Assembly (NCBI GenBank): GCA_048498035.1
Contig: JBEHYT010000003.1
Span: 182,255 to 246,254 of the forward strand
From: CADEDV01 sp048498035
Lineage (GTDB): Bacteria; Bacteroidota; Bacteroidia; Chitinophagales; Chitinophagaceae
Reading direction: 5' to 3'
DNA: 64,000 nucleotides
The notes beneath the pieces were generated by a model that searched no databases, was not told the DNA's origin, and saw nothing but the letters and a program-made list of their open reading frames with translations. Below are positions 18,088-25,712 of the stretch, one piece after another. Each line of letters opens with the position of its first letter. Positions within the stretch are counted from its first letter, which is position 1. Position numbers and translations under genes: made by a program.

Positions 18088-19464
18088 TCAGAAAAGGTAT
18101 TGATACACTTCTTCCACGCGGGCCATGGTTACAATTTCAATATTGAATTTCTGGCGGGAAAGACCCTTTTGGTTATATCGTGACACGAGGATTTTTTCAA
18201 ATCCCAGTTTTTCGGCTTCTGCAATCCGCTGCTCAATCCTGTTTACCGCGCGTATCTCGCCGCTTAATCCAACTTCACCTGCAAAGCAGGTTTGTTGTGG
18301 AATAGGAATATCTGTATAAGACGAAAGTAATGCGCAAAGCACCGCGAGGTCAATCGATGGATCCTCAATTTTCAAACCCCCTGCAATATTCAGAAACACA
18401 TCTTTTACGCCAAAATGAAACCCTCCCCGTTTTTCCAGTACGGCCAGCAGCAATTGTAAGCGGCGGAGATCAAAACCGCTGATCGTGCGTTGCGGAGTGC
18501 CATAGACCGACTGCGTTACCAGCGCCTGCACTTCCACCAGCAGGGGACGCATGCCTTCAATGGTTGCGGCAATGCTGATTCCACTCAGGTGCTCTTCTTT
18601 TTGCGTAATGAGAATTTCGCTTGGATTGGTTACACCGCGCATACCGGCATCGGTCATTTCATAAATACCCAGTTCGGCGGTGCTGCCAAACCGGTTTTTT
18701 AAGGTGCGCAGGATGCGATATGCATAATGACGATCTCCTTCAAACTGCAATACAGTATCCACCATATGCTCCAGTATCTTGGGACCGGCAATGGTGCCAT
18801 CTTTTGTAATATGACCAATCAGGAAAACAGGCGTGTTGGTTTCTTTTGCAAAACGCTGAAACTCTGCCGCGCATTCCCGTATCTGCGATACACTTCCCGG
18901 TGAAGAATCTATAAACGGCGTTTGCAATGTTTGAATGGAATCAACGATTACCAGTTGCGGTTTCAGCTTCCGTATCTCCTGGAAAATTGTTTGCGTTGAA
19001 GTTTCAGTTAGTAAGAAAAATCCATCATTCTTTAATTGCAAACGGTCTGCCCGCATCTTGATCTGCTGCTCACTTTCCTCACCACTAATATAAAGTACAG
19101 TTGCATCTTTCAGCCAAAGTCCATTTTGAAGGAATAAAGTTGATTTTCCAATGCCAGGCTCACCTGCTACCAATACAAGACTTCCCGGAACAATGCCACC
19201 GCCCAATACACGATTCAATTCTGCATCAGCAGTAACAAGCCGCACCTCTGCACTTGTTTTGATTGCATCCAACGCAATCGTTTTTGTTGACTGGCGATCA
19301 TCTGAATATTCTTTCCAACCTGTTTTACCTGTTTTCGCAACATCCTTTTGCACCAATTCTTCTACAAATGTGTTCCACTGGTTGCACGACGGACATTGAC
19401 CTACCCACTTCACACTTTCATACCCGCAGTTCTGGCAAAAAAATGCCGTTTTTATTTTGCTCAT
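18088..19464 (-). CDS. radA: DNA repair protein RadA
   Basis: 458 residues, the family length. Order of domains: N-terminal C4 zinc finger (C10, C13, C24, C27), RecA-like ATPase with Walker A GEPGIGKS (101-108) and Walker B LVIVDSIQ, the RadA-specific KNRFG (256-260), and a C-terminal Lon-protease-like scaffold domain. It is a branch-migration helicase acting with RecA in recombination and, in competent bacteria, in transformation. Start ATG 19464 gives MSKIKTAFFC. Upstream is a 450-base intergenic region shared with the divergent protease gene. Confidence 0.96.
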   Translation of the reverse strand: MSKIKTAFFCQNCGYESVKWVGQCPSCNQWNTFVEELVQKDVAKTGKTGWKEYSDDRQSTKTIALDAIKTSAEVRLVTADAELNRVLGGGIVPGSLVLVAGEPGIGKSTLFLQNGLWLKDATVLYISGEESEQQIKMRADRLQLKNDGFFLLTETSTQTIFQEIRKLKPQLVIVDSIQTLQTPFIDSSPGSVSQIRECAAEFQRFAKETNTPVFLIGHITKDGTIAGPKILEHMVDTVLQFEGDRHYAYRILRTLKNRFGSTAELGIYEMTDAGMRGVTNPSEILITQKEEHLSGISIAATIEGMRPLLVEVQALVTQSVYGTPQRTISGFDLRRLQLLLAVLEKRGGFHFGVKDVFLNIAGGLKIEDPSIDLAVLCALLSSYTDIPIPQQTCFAGEVGLSGEIRAVNRIEQRIAEAEKLGFEKILVSRYNQKGLSRQKFNIEIVTMARVEEVYQYLF

Positions 19465-19915
19465 GCGATAAAGATAAATGATCAGGAAGGTTCAACAGCA
19501 GGAAGTAGTTGTTGATACGCGCAACAAAAAAGAAGCAGAAAAAAAACACCCGAAAAATGCAAAAAAAACGGGGCCTTTAGATAAAGTAAAAAGGGCCAAT
19601 CTTGACGACTGACCCTCTTACTTACTAACCCATTAAATTCTATTGCTAAGTTACAAATATGACCCACATTTCAAAATAATTTTTTGGCCTTGTGTATAAC
19701 TTGGACACCCGCTGACAGCATTCAGAAAGGCTCTGGAGGCTACGTCAGTTTTACTTATAAACTGTTGAAAATGAATTAATTAAAAACCATTTGGGTTTCG
19801 CCTTGTTATTTTTAATCACTCTTTTTTGCCTGTAAATCAAGTGACAAAAAGACGTACAAAATGGATTGGAAAAGCTTTTGCTTTTTTTGGTCTGAAACCT
19901 CAAAAAACCTGAAAA
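19465..19915. other. 451-base divergent intergenic region between radA and the YugP-like gene
   Basis: A+T-rich with no open reading frame of convincing composition. GGGGCCTTT (19570) and AAAGGGCC (19589) form a weak inverted pair. A stretch at about 19605-19660 (CTTACTTACTAACCC, then TTACAAATATGACCC) is unlike the surrounding homopolymeric A+T. CTTGTTATTTTTAAT at about 19801 could be a promoter for the plus-strand gene. A small RNA cannot be ruled in or out from sequence alone. Confidence 0.3.
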
Positions 19916-20608
19916 ATGACCCTTCCGATTATGATTGTTTCGCTGATCTTTTTGGGGATCAGCATGCTTGTATCAATGGTGCTTAAAAACAAGTTCCAGA
20001 AGTACGCTAAAGTGCCTCTTTCCAACGGTCTCACCGGCCGGGAAGTGGCCGAGAAAATGCTCCGGGAAAATGGCATTTATGATGTAAAAGTAACCTCTGT
20101 AGACGGCTTTCTTTCAGACCATTATAACCCGGCTACCCGTACCGTGAACCTGAGCCCAGACGTCTATAACGGGAGCAGTATCGCCGCCGCAGCGGTGGCT
20201 GCCCACGAGTGCGGCCATGCCGTTCAGCACGCCACGGCCTATCGCTGGCTTAACTTACGGAGTAAGCTTATCCCGGCTGTGCAGATCAGCTCAATGCTGG
20301 TGAACTGGATACTCCTGATAGGCGTAATTATGGCCAGTTCCGGCAATCCGACCCTGCTGCTCATTGGGATCTGCATTTTTGCAGTAACCGTGCTTTTTAC
20401 GGTAATCACGCTGCCGGTTGAGTTTGACGCCAGCAGGCGTGCCCTGGCCTGGTTAAACCATACCAATGTAACGAATGCGCGGGAATACCCGGGTGCAAAA
20501 GATGCGCTTAAATGGGCAGCAACCACGTATGTGGTGGCCGCTTTGGCAGCCGTGGTGACATTAATACAGTATGTAATGCTTTACCTTGGGGCGCGGGATC
20601 GCAATTAA
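19916..20608 (+). CDS. YugP-like zinc metallopeptidase (PF04298), membrane-bound
   Basis: 230 residues. An N-terminal membrane helix (about 3-22) is followed by the cytoplasm- or membrane-facing domain with the zinc motif HECGH (97-101) in AHECGHAVQHA. Two or three further hydrophobic segments lie at about 128-148, 150-165 and 207-225. The region VEFDASRRALAWL supplies the conserved Glu/Asp after the HExxH. Members are predicted neutral zinc metallopeptidases of unknown substrate. Start ATG 19916. The gene is monocistronic, with a strong terminator directly downstream. Confidence 0.9.
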   Translation: MTLPIMIVSLIFLGISMLVSMVLKNKFQKYAKVPLSNGLTGREVAEKMLRENGIYDVKVTSVDGFLSDHYNPATRTVNLSPDVYNGSSIAAAAVAAHECGHAVQHATAYRWLNLRSKLIPAVQISSMLVNWILLIGVIMASSGNPTLLLIGICIFAVTVLFTVITLPVEFDASRRALAWLNHTNVTNAREYPGAKDALKWAATTYVVAALAAVVTLIQYVMLYLGARDRN

Positions 20609-20627
20609 GAAGAGTTTAACAACATAC

Positions 20628-20660
20628 AAAAAGCCGCCGGGTCAACCGGCGGCTTTTTTT
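20628..20660. terminator. Bidirectional intrinsic terminator
   Basis: GCCGCCGG-gtcaa-CCGGCGGC with an A-run before and seven T after. It lies between the protease gene (plus) and RNase G (minus), whose 3' ends converge here. Confidence 0.95.
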
Positions 20661-20675
20661 ACACAGGCGTCTGCC

Positions 20676-22229
20676 TTAAAGTTTTATTTCTTCGCCATTG
20701 GCGTCAAAAAATTTGTATTCAGTAAGGTGGCAGTTGGTGTCCTGAACAAGTCTTGTTTTTTGTTTGAATTTGCGGTTCCATTGCGCCATCTTGGTTTTCC
20801 AGGGCCATCCTTTTGTAAGATACGCGTACATGATTGGGTGAACCATCAGCGTAAGCCCGGCATTTTTATGCGTGATCAGGTAGTTCAGATTTTTTTCAAT
20901 CTCATCTTCCAGCAACAGTGTGGATGATATTTTGCCGGTGCCATTACAGCTTGGGCATACTTCCTGGGTATTGATATTTACTTCCGGCTTCATCCGTTGC
21001 CGGGTGATCTGCATCAGTCCGAATTTGGAGATCGGCAATACGGCGTGCTTTGCACGATCCGGCGCCATAAATTCTTCCATCTTCTCCACCAGCTTACGCT
21101 TGTTCTCCGGCAATTTCATATCAATGAAGTCAACCACGATGATACCACCGAGGTCTCGCAGCCGAAGCTGGCGTGCTACTTCTTCTGCCGCTTCCAGGTT
21201 TGTTTCCAGGGCATTTTGCTCCTGGTTGTTGCTAACGCTTTTGTAACCGCTGTTTACATCAATAACGTGCAGGGCTTCTGTATGCTCAATGATGATGTAT
21301 GCGCCGCTGTTGAGATTAACCGTTTTACCAAAGGAAGACTTTACCTGCTTGGTAATGCCAAACGAATCAAAAATAGTGGCGCCATTCTGGTAAAAGGAAA
21401 CGATGTCTGCCTTTTCCGGGGCAATGCGCTGGATATAGTTTTTGGTGTCAACAAACAGTGTTTTGTCGTTGACTACAATCTTATTGAAATCTTCATTCAG
21501 CAGATCCCGGAGAATGCTGGTGGTCTTTGTCTGTTCACTCAGGATCTTAGCGGGTGCTACGGCACCTTTCAGGTTAGCCTGGATGGTCTTCCACATGGCA
21601 ACGAGCGCTGAAAGATCCTCGTGTAATTCAGCGGTGTTCTTTCCTTCCGCTGCAGTGCGCACGATAACGCCAAAGTTTTTTGGCTTGATGGCCTCCACGA
21701 TCTTCTGAAGGCGTTTCCGCTCTTCGGAAGAATGTAGTTTGCGTGAAACGGCAACAATATCATTGAAAGGCGTAAGCACTACGAACCGGCCAGGGAGGGA
21801 GATTTCGCAGCTCAGGCGCGGGCCTTTTGCAGCGATGGGCTCTTTAAGGATCTGGACCAGGATGTTTGGCTTGCCACCAAGCACCTCGTTGATCTTTCCT
21901 GTTTTGACAATTTCCGGTTCAATCGTGAATTTGCCGAAGTCGAGTCCCTGTTCACTCTTATCGTTCATACACATGGAGGTGAACTTGAGCAGGGAGCGGG
22001 CATAGGGGCTCAGGTCGGTATAATGCAGAAAGGCATCTTTTTCAAAGCCTACATCCACAAAAGCCGCGTTGAGGCCCGGGATCAATTTCTTTACCTTACC
22101 AAGGTAAAGGTCGCCTACGGCAAAACGTGCATCGCTTTTTTCGCTATGCAGTTCTACCAGCTTTTTATTCTCAAGCAGCGCGATTTCTACGCCCTGCGGA
22201 GCGGCATTAATAATAAGTTCTTTGTTCAT
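20676..22229 (-). CDS. rng: Ribonuclease G
   Basis: 517 residues, the RNase G rather than RNase E length. The S1 RNA-binding domain covers about 36-130 (VGDLYLGKVKKLIPGLNAAFVDVG). The catalytic DNase I-like part has the magnesium-binding D324 in VIDVNSG and D367 in VDFIDM. The zinc-link CPSC at 425-428 joins subunits in the family. It cleaves single-stranded RNA at A+U-rich sites, in 16S rRNA 5' maturation and mRNA turnover. Start ATG 22229 (MNKELIINA). Upstream on the same strand lies the 31-residue basic protein gene, separated by a 16-bp hairpin. Confidence 0.96.
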   Translation of the reverse strand: MNKELIINAAPQGVEIALLENKKLVELHSEKSDARFAVGDLYLGKVKKLIPGLNAAFVDVGFEKDAFLHYTDLSPYARSLLKFTSMCMNDKSEQGLDFGKFTIEPEIVKTGKINEVLGGKPNILVQILKEPIAAKGPRLSCEISLPGRFVVLTPFNDIVAVSRKLHSSEERKRLQKIVEAIKPKNFGVIVRTAAEGKNTAELHEDLSALVAMWKTIQANLKGAVAPAKILSEQTKTTSILRDLLNEDFNKIVVNDKTLFVDTKNYIQRIAPEKADIVSFYQNGATIFDSFGITKQVKSSFGKTVNLNSGAYIIIEHTEALHVIDVNSGYKSVSNNQEQNALETNLEAAEEVARQLRLRDLGGIIVVDFIDMKLPENKRKLVEKMEEFMAPDRAKHAVLPISKFGLMQITRQRMKPEVNINTQEVCPSCNGTGKISSTLLLEDEIEKNLNYLITHKNAGLTLMVHPIMYAYLTKGWPWKTKMAQWNRKFKQKTRLVQDTNCHLTEYKFFDANGEEIKL

Positions 22230-22387
22230 TACAGCTGATATAGAAACCTTTGGTGCTGTAAATACCGGGTTGCCAGGAACCGTACTGAATGCGGAGCGAA
22301 ACCTGTATTACGTAATCAGAGCAAGTTGGTGGGGGTGCAAACTTGTACGGCAAACAAACCGGCGGACTGAAAAGGTTGGCTGTTAAT

Positions 22388-22426
22388 GTTTTCAGGTTTA
22401 AGGCATTATACCTTAAACCTGAAAAC
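22388..22426 (-). terminator. 16-bp perfect hairpin downstream of the small basic protein gene
   Basis: GTTTTCAGGTTTAAGG pairs perfectly with CCTTAAACCTGAAAAC around a seven-base loop (cattata on the plus strand). It lies just past the stop of the 31-residue gene and before rng. No long T-run follows, so it may be a terminator, an mRNA-stabilising end or a processing site. The rest of the 213-base gap up to rng shows nothing else I can support. Confidence 0.65.
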
Positions 22427-22443
22427 GAAAAACATACAATTTC

Positions 22444-22539
22444 TTATTTGTTCCTCTTTTTGTGACGATTCTTTCTCAGTCTTTTTTTACGCTTGTGCGT
22501 CGCAATTTTATGACGCTTCCTTTTTTTACCACAAGGCAT
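22444..22539 (-). CDS. 31-residue basic AURKAIP1/COX24-domain protein, probably ribosome-associated
   Basis: ATG at 22539 opens a 31-codon frame that ends with TAA at 22444. The product begins MPCGKKRKRHKIATHKRK and ends KKRNK: more than half of its residues are Lys, Arg or His. This matches the small Bacteroidota proteins assigned to the AURKAIP1/COX24 domain (PF08213), the family that includes mitochondrial mS38 and mycobacterial bS22. By analogy it would sit in the ribosome, threaded into rRNA. It is too short for usual length cut-offs and easily missed. It stands between the TPR gene (start at 23443) and rng on the same strand, and a 16-bp hairpin follows it. Confidence 0.85.
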   Translation of the reverse strand: MPCGKKRKRHKIATHKRKKRLRKNRHKKRNK

Positions 22540-22582
22540 ACGTGAATATTTTTTTAATTCAGTTTATAAATAAGTTCTAAAC

Positions 22583-23443
22583 TCACTTTTTCAATTGTTC
22601 AATCCTTTTGGAGATTTCCTGGCGGGCCTGGGGATTATCAACACTCTTCAGGCTTTCCTGGTACCATTGCACGGCATCTGCTTTTTGACCCATACGTTCA
22701 TAGGCTTCAGCCAGTAGCAATTTCGCTTCCAGGTTAGATGGCTGCAGCCGCAGGATCGTCTGCAAGCGGTCTGCCGCACGTTCAAACTGTTGAGAGTACA
22801 TTGCACCCTTGGCCAGGGTGATCTGTGCAAACAGGTTGGTGCTGTCTTTTTCTACCACCTTCCGGATCATTGCAATTCCTTCCATCGGTGCATCGGAAAT
22901 ATTGCCAAATAAATAGCAAGCTCCGAGGCCTACATTCGAGGAATCATTATCCGGGTTAATCTTCAAAGATCGTTCAAACAAATCTTTGGCCTGCAGTGCT
23001 CTCCATCGGATCAGCGCAGGATTATCGTCCCGCTGCAGGTTGTCCAAAAATAAGTGGGCTGCAAAGGTGAGGCTTTTTTCCGAATTTTCCAATCTTGCAG
23101 CTTCTGCTGTATACCAGGCAGAAGGCTCGAAATAACCAGCTGAATCGGCCCAATATGCTGCCAGTCGGTGATAACTGCTTAATTGCTGGGCTTTTACATC
23201 TCCCCGGCCAACACTATTTTCCAGCTTTCCCAATTCTGCCAGTTGGCGCGGCTCCAGATTTTTTTTGGCAAGTGCCAGGATTGTATCTGTACTAATATCA
23301 GGATGTTCGTGTGCGCCATCTTCAACCGGCTGATTTTCAGCCACAGCACCTCTGCCGGCAGGATCAGTTCGATTGCCAAACAGGAAAATAACGGCAACCA
23401 GCACAATGCCAATTGCCACAGCTATCCATTGAGGTTTCTTCAC
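22583..23443 (-). CDS. Membrane-anchored tetratricopeptide-repeat protein
   Basis: 286 residues. A short cytoplasmic start (MKKPQW) is followed by one membrane helix (about 7-23) and a periplasmic part. TPR units are recognisable from about 150: DNDSSNVGLGACYLFGN, TNLFAQITLAKGAMYSQ, SNLEAKLLLAEAYERMGQ and a final helix with KADAVQWYQESLKS. TPRs bind partner proteins, so it is probably a scaffold at the inner membrane; the partner is unknown. It is followed by the small ribosome-associated gene 44 bases downstream and preceded by the HU gene, all on the minus strand. Confidence 0.85.
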   Translation of the reverse strand: MKKPQWIAVAIGIVLVAVIFLFGNRTDPAGRGAVAENQPVEDGAHEHPDISTDTILALAKKNLEPRQLAELGKLENSVGRGDVKAQQLSSYHRLAAYWADSAGYFEPSAWYTAEAARLENSEKSLTFAAHLFLDNLQRDDNPALIRWRALQAKDLFERSLKINPDNDSSNVGLGACYLFGNISDAPMEGIAMIRKVVEKDSTNLFAQITLAKGAMYSQQFERAADRLQTILRLQPSNLEAKLLLAEAYERMGQKADAVQWYQESLKSVDNPQARQEISKRIEQLKK

Positions 23444-23517
23444 AATTGATTATTTCGGAATGCAAAGGTACCCCAAAACATGATTAATTACTAAGGAAAT
23501 ACAAATGGGAGAGCGGC

Positions 23518-23835
23518 TTATTCATCATCTCCGGGACCTTCGTCGGGCTTAGGCTCTTTCAGCTTTTTCACCTCGGCTACAAACTCTTTGGCCGGTTTAA
23601 ACGCAGGAATATAATGTTCGGGAATATGTACCGCGATATTCTTCTTGATATTCCGTCCAATTTTGGCAGCCCGCTTTTTCGTTATAAAGCTCCCAAAACC
23701 ACGGATATAGATATTCTCACCACCCGCAAGGGTGTCTTTTACTTCCTTGAACATTGTTTCAAGGGTAACCAGGACATCTACTTTCGGAATTCCTGTCTTT
23801 TCAGAAATCTGATTAACGAGATCTGCTTTTCTCAT
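23518..23835 (-). CDS. HU/IHF-family DNA-binding protein
   Basis: 105 residues from ATG 23835 (MRKADLVNQISEKTG); the frame extends upstream without conserved sequence. The fold is complete: N-terminal helices, then VKDTLAGGENIYIRGFGSF with the conserved GFGSF, then the DNA-contacting beta arm around RAAKIGRNIKKN, and IPAFKPAKEF. In HU the arm tip carries RNP(K/Q); here the equivalent is HIPEHYIP with P retained. A charged C-terminal extension of about 15 residues (EPKPDEGPGDDE) goes beyond the usual 90 residues. It is a nucleoid protein that bends DNA. Divergent from mutY. Confidence 0.93.
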   Translation of the reverse strand: MRKADLVNQISEKTGIPKVDVLVTLETMFKEVKDTLAGGENIYIRGFGSFITKKRAAKIGRNIKKNIAVHIPEHYIPAFKPAKEFVAEVKKLKEPKPDEGPGDDE

Positions 23836-23979
23836 TGTTGCAGGTTTTAATGTGGTTTTTCCTAATACCGGCACCAATTTATGATAAAATTATATGATTG
23901 TCAACAGGATAGGCATAAATTTTTCCGAACGTACAAGAAAAAGCAGGATATTTAGCCTTCCAAAGCTGAAAAGAACCCG

Positions 23980-25062
23980 ATGACAGGCCCCTCCCGGGCG
24001 GAATTTGCCCCTGTTTTACTGGATTGGAACCGCCGCCACAACCGCCGGTCGATGCCCTGGAAGGGAGAAAAAGATCCCTACCGGATCTGGCTCAGTGAGA
24101 TCATCCTGCAGCAAACCCGTGTGGATCAGGGCCTCCAGTACTACGAGCGCTTTGTACAGGCTTTTCCCACCATTCAGCAACTTGCCGCTGCTCCTGATGA
24201 AAAAGTGATGAAACTATGGGAGGGCCTGGGCTACTATACCCGTGCCCGGAACCTGTTAGCCACCGCGCGGTATATCTCATCGCAGCTGGACGGCAAATTT
24301 CCTTCAAGTTATCCCGACATCCTGGCGCTGAAAGGCGTAGGTCCCTATACTGCGGCCGCCATCGCATCCTTTGCATTCAATCTTCCCCATGCAGTGGTAG
24401 ACGGTAATGTATTCCGTGTGCTTGCCCGCGTATTTGGCATCGATATACCAACCGATACAACAGAAGGCAAAAACTATTTTACCAGCCTGGCAGATGAACT
24501 GCTTGATACCCGCAAACCGGGAATATACAACCAGGCCATTATGGATTTTGGCGCAACAATATGTAAACCCGTTGCGCCACTATGCCAGCAGTGTTGTTTT
24601 CGGTCTACCTGTGTAGCGCTGGCTGAGCATCGAATTGCCGAACTTCCGGTGAAGGAAAAGAAGCTGAAAATAAAGCAACGCTGGTTTTACTATCTCATTC
24701 TTGAATACCGGGGAAAAAAGGCCATTCGCCAGCGGACGGCGAAAGATATCTGGCAGGATTTATATGAATTTCCACTAATTGAAATGGAGAAAGAATCAAC
24801 TGTTTCCCAGGTCCTGAAAAATGCAGAAAAAACCGGTATCCTGGTGCCCGGCAGTTATGAACAGGTGTCGGTATCAGTTCCCGTTAGCCAGCAACTTTCC
24901 CACCAGCGTATTGCCGGAAATTTTATCCATCTCCGCCTGAAGGAAAAACCTGCTGCAAATAATTGGATGTGGGCAACTAAAACCACCCTTCGCTCATACG
25001 CATTTCCCCGTTTTATCAATCAGTACCTTCAGTCAGGCGCTGTGGTACAGGGTTTGTTTTGA
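23980..25062 (+). CDS. mutY: A/G-specific adenine glycosylase MutY
   Basis: 360 residues. It removes adenine misincorporated opposite 8-oxoguanine. The catalytic Glu is E40 in LSEIILQQT, the helix-hairpin-helix is LKGVGPYTAAAIAS (117-130), and the catalytic Asp is D141 in VVDGNVFR. The 4Fe-4S cluster ligands C195, C202, C205 and C211 keep the C-x6-C-x2-C-x5-C spacing. The C-terminal NUDIX-like 8-oxoG-recognition domain spans about 225-350. Start ATG 23980. It is followed by ssb, gldE and gldD in the same direction, an arrangement known from other Bacteroidota. Confidence 0.96.
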   Translation: MTGPSRAEFAPVLLDWNRRHNRRSMPWKGEKDPYRIWLSEIILQQTRVDQGLQYYERFVQAFPTIQQLAAAPDEKVMKLWEGLGYYTRARNLLATARYISSQLDGKFPSSYPDILALKGVGPYTAAAIASFAFNLPHAVVDGNVFRVLARVFGIDIPTDTTEGKNYFTSLADELLDTRKPGIYNQAIMDFGATICKPVAPLCQQCCFRSTCVALAEHRIAELPVKEKKLKIKQRWFYYLILEYRGKKAIRQRTAKDIWQDLYEFPLIEMEKESTVSQVLKNAEKTGILVPGSYEQVSVSVPVSQQLSHQRIAGNFIHLRLKEKPAANNWMWATKTTLRSYAFPRFINQYLQSGAVVQGLF

Positions 25063-25169
25063 TGTTAAATAAGTTCAAACTCTTAATTTTTTGTGGATTG
25101 CCCATAAAAAAAATCTAACTTTAAAGAGATCGCGGCCTTAGACGAATTATCAAACAAAAGAATAAGCGT

Positions 25170-25601
25170 ATGAGAGGCGTAAATCGTGTAATGCTCATTG
25201 GAAATCTAGGTAAAGACCCTGATGTACAATTCCTGGAAGGCAATATTGCCGTAGCGAAATTTCCCCTTGCCACCACAGAAACCTTTAAAGACCGCTCTGG
25301 TAAACTGGTTTCCCAAACTGAATGGCACACCGTGGTGCTATGGCGCGGACTGGCAGAACTGGCGCAGAAATATCTTCACAAAAGCAGCCTGGTGTATATT
25401 GAAGGACGCCTTCGAACCCGTAGTTGGGAAGATAAAGACGGCCACCGGAAATTTGCCACCGAAGTGGTGGGAGATAACCTGATTATGCTGGATAAACGGG
25501 TAGAGGGCACCGGAACCACTCCGTCTGCAGAGGGTGGTATGGAAGGCATGGGAAATAGCGATATGCCAATGGGCGATCCTTCTGAAAACCTTCCATTCTG
25601 A
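25170..25601 (+). CDS. ssb: Single-stranded DNA-binding protein
   Basis: 143 residues. An OB fold from residue 1 (MRGVNRVMLIGNLGKDPDV) to about 108, with LVYIEGRLRTRSWEDKDG in the usual place, then a short Gly/Met-rich linker and the C-terminal tip DPSENLPF, which in SSB proteins recruits repair and replication partners. A likely promoter TAACTTTA lies at 25116-25123, one base off the Bacteroidota -7 consensus. The gene lies between mutY and gldE. Confidence 0.96.
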   Translation: MRGVNRVMLIGNLGKDPDVQFLEGNIAVAKFPLATTETFKDRSGKLVSQTEWHTVVLWRGLAELAQKYLHKSSLVYIEGRLRTRSWEDKDGHRKFATEVVGDNLIMLDKRVEGTGTTPSAEGGMEGMGNSDMPMGDPSENLPF

Positions 25602-25621
25602 CCCTGAAATTTTTAAAATTG

Positions 25622-25629
25622 TATTTTTG
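25622..25629 (+). promoter_or_regulatory. Bacteroidota-type -7 promoter element before gldE
   Basis: TATTTTTG matches TAnnTTTG exactly. It lies 21 bases after the ssb stop and would start a transcript a few bases downstream, separate from ssb read-through. Confidence 0.55.
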
Positions 25630-25641
25630 CCAACGCGCAGG

Positions 25642-25666
25642 AGGCAGGCCATAAGACCTGCCTTTT
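25642..25666 (+). terminator. Hairpin with short T-run in the gldE leader
   Basis: AGGCAGG pairs with CCTGCCT around an eight-base loop and is followed by TTTT. It could terminate ssb transcripts. Because a promoter-like element sits just upstream, it could equally act as an attenuator for gldE. Confidence 0.5.
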
Positions 25667-25712
25667 GTTGCCTTTCGCGCAGGCGAAAGATTATTCACCA
25701 AAACCCCTTGCA

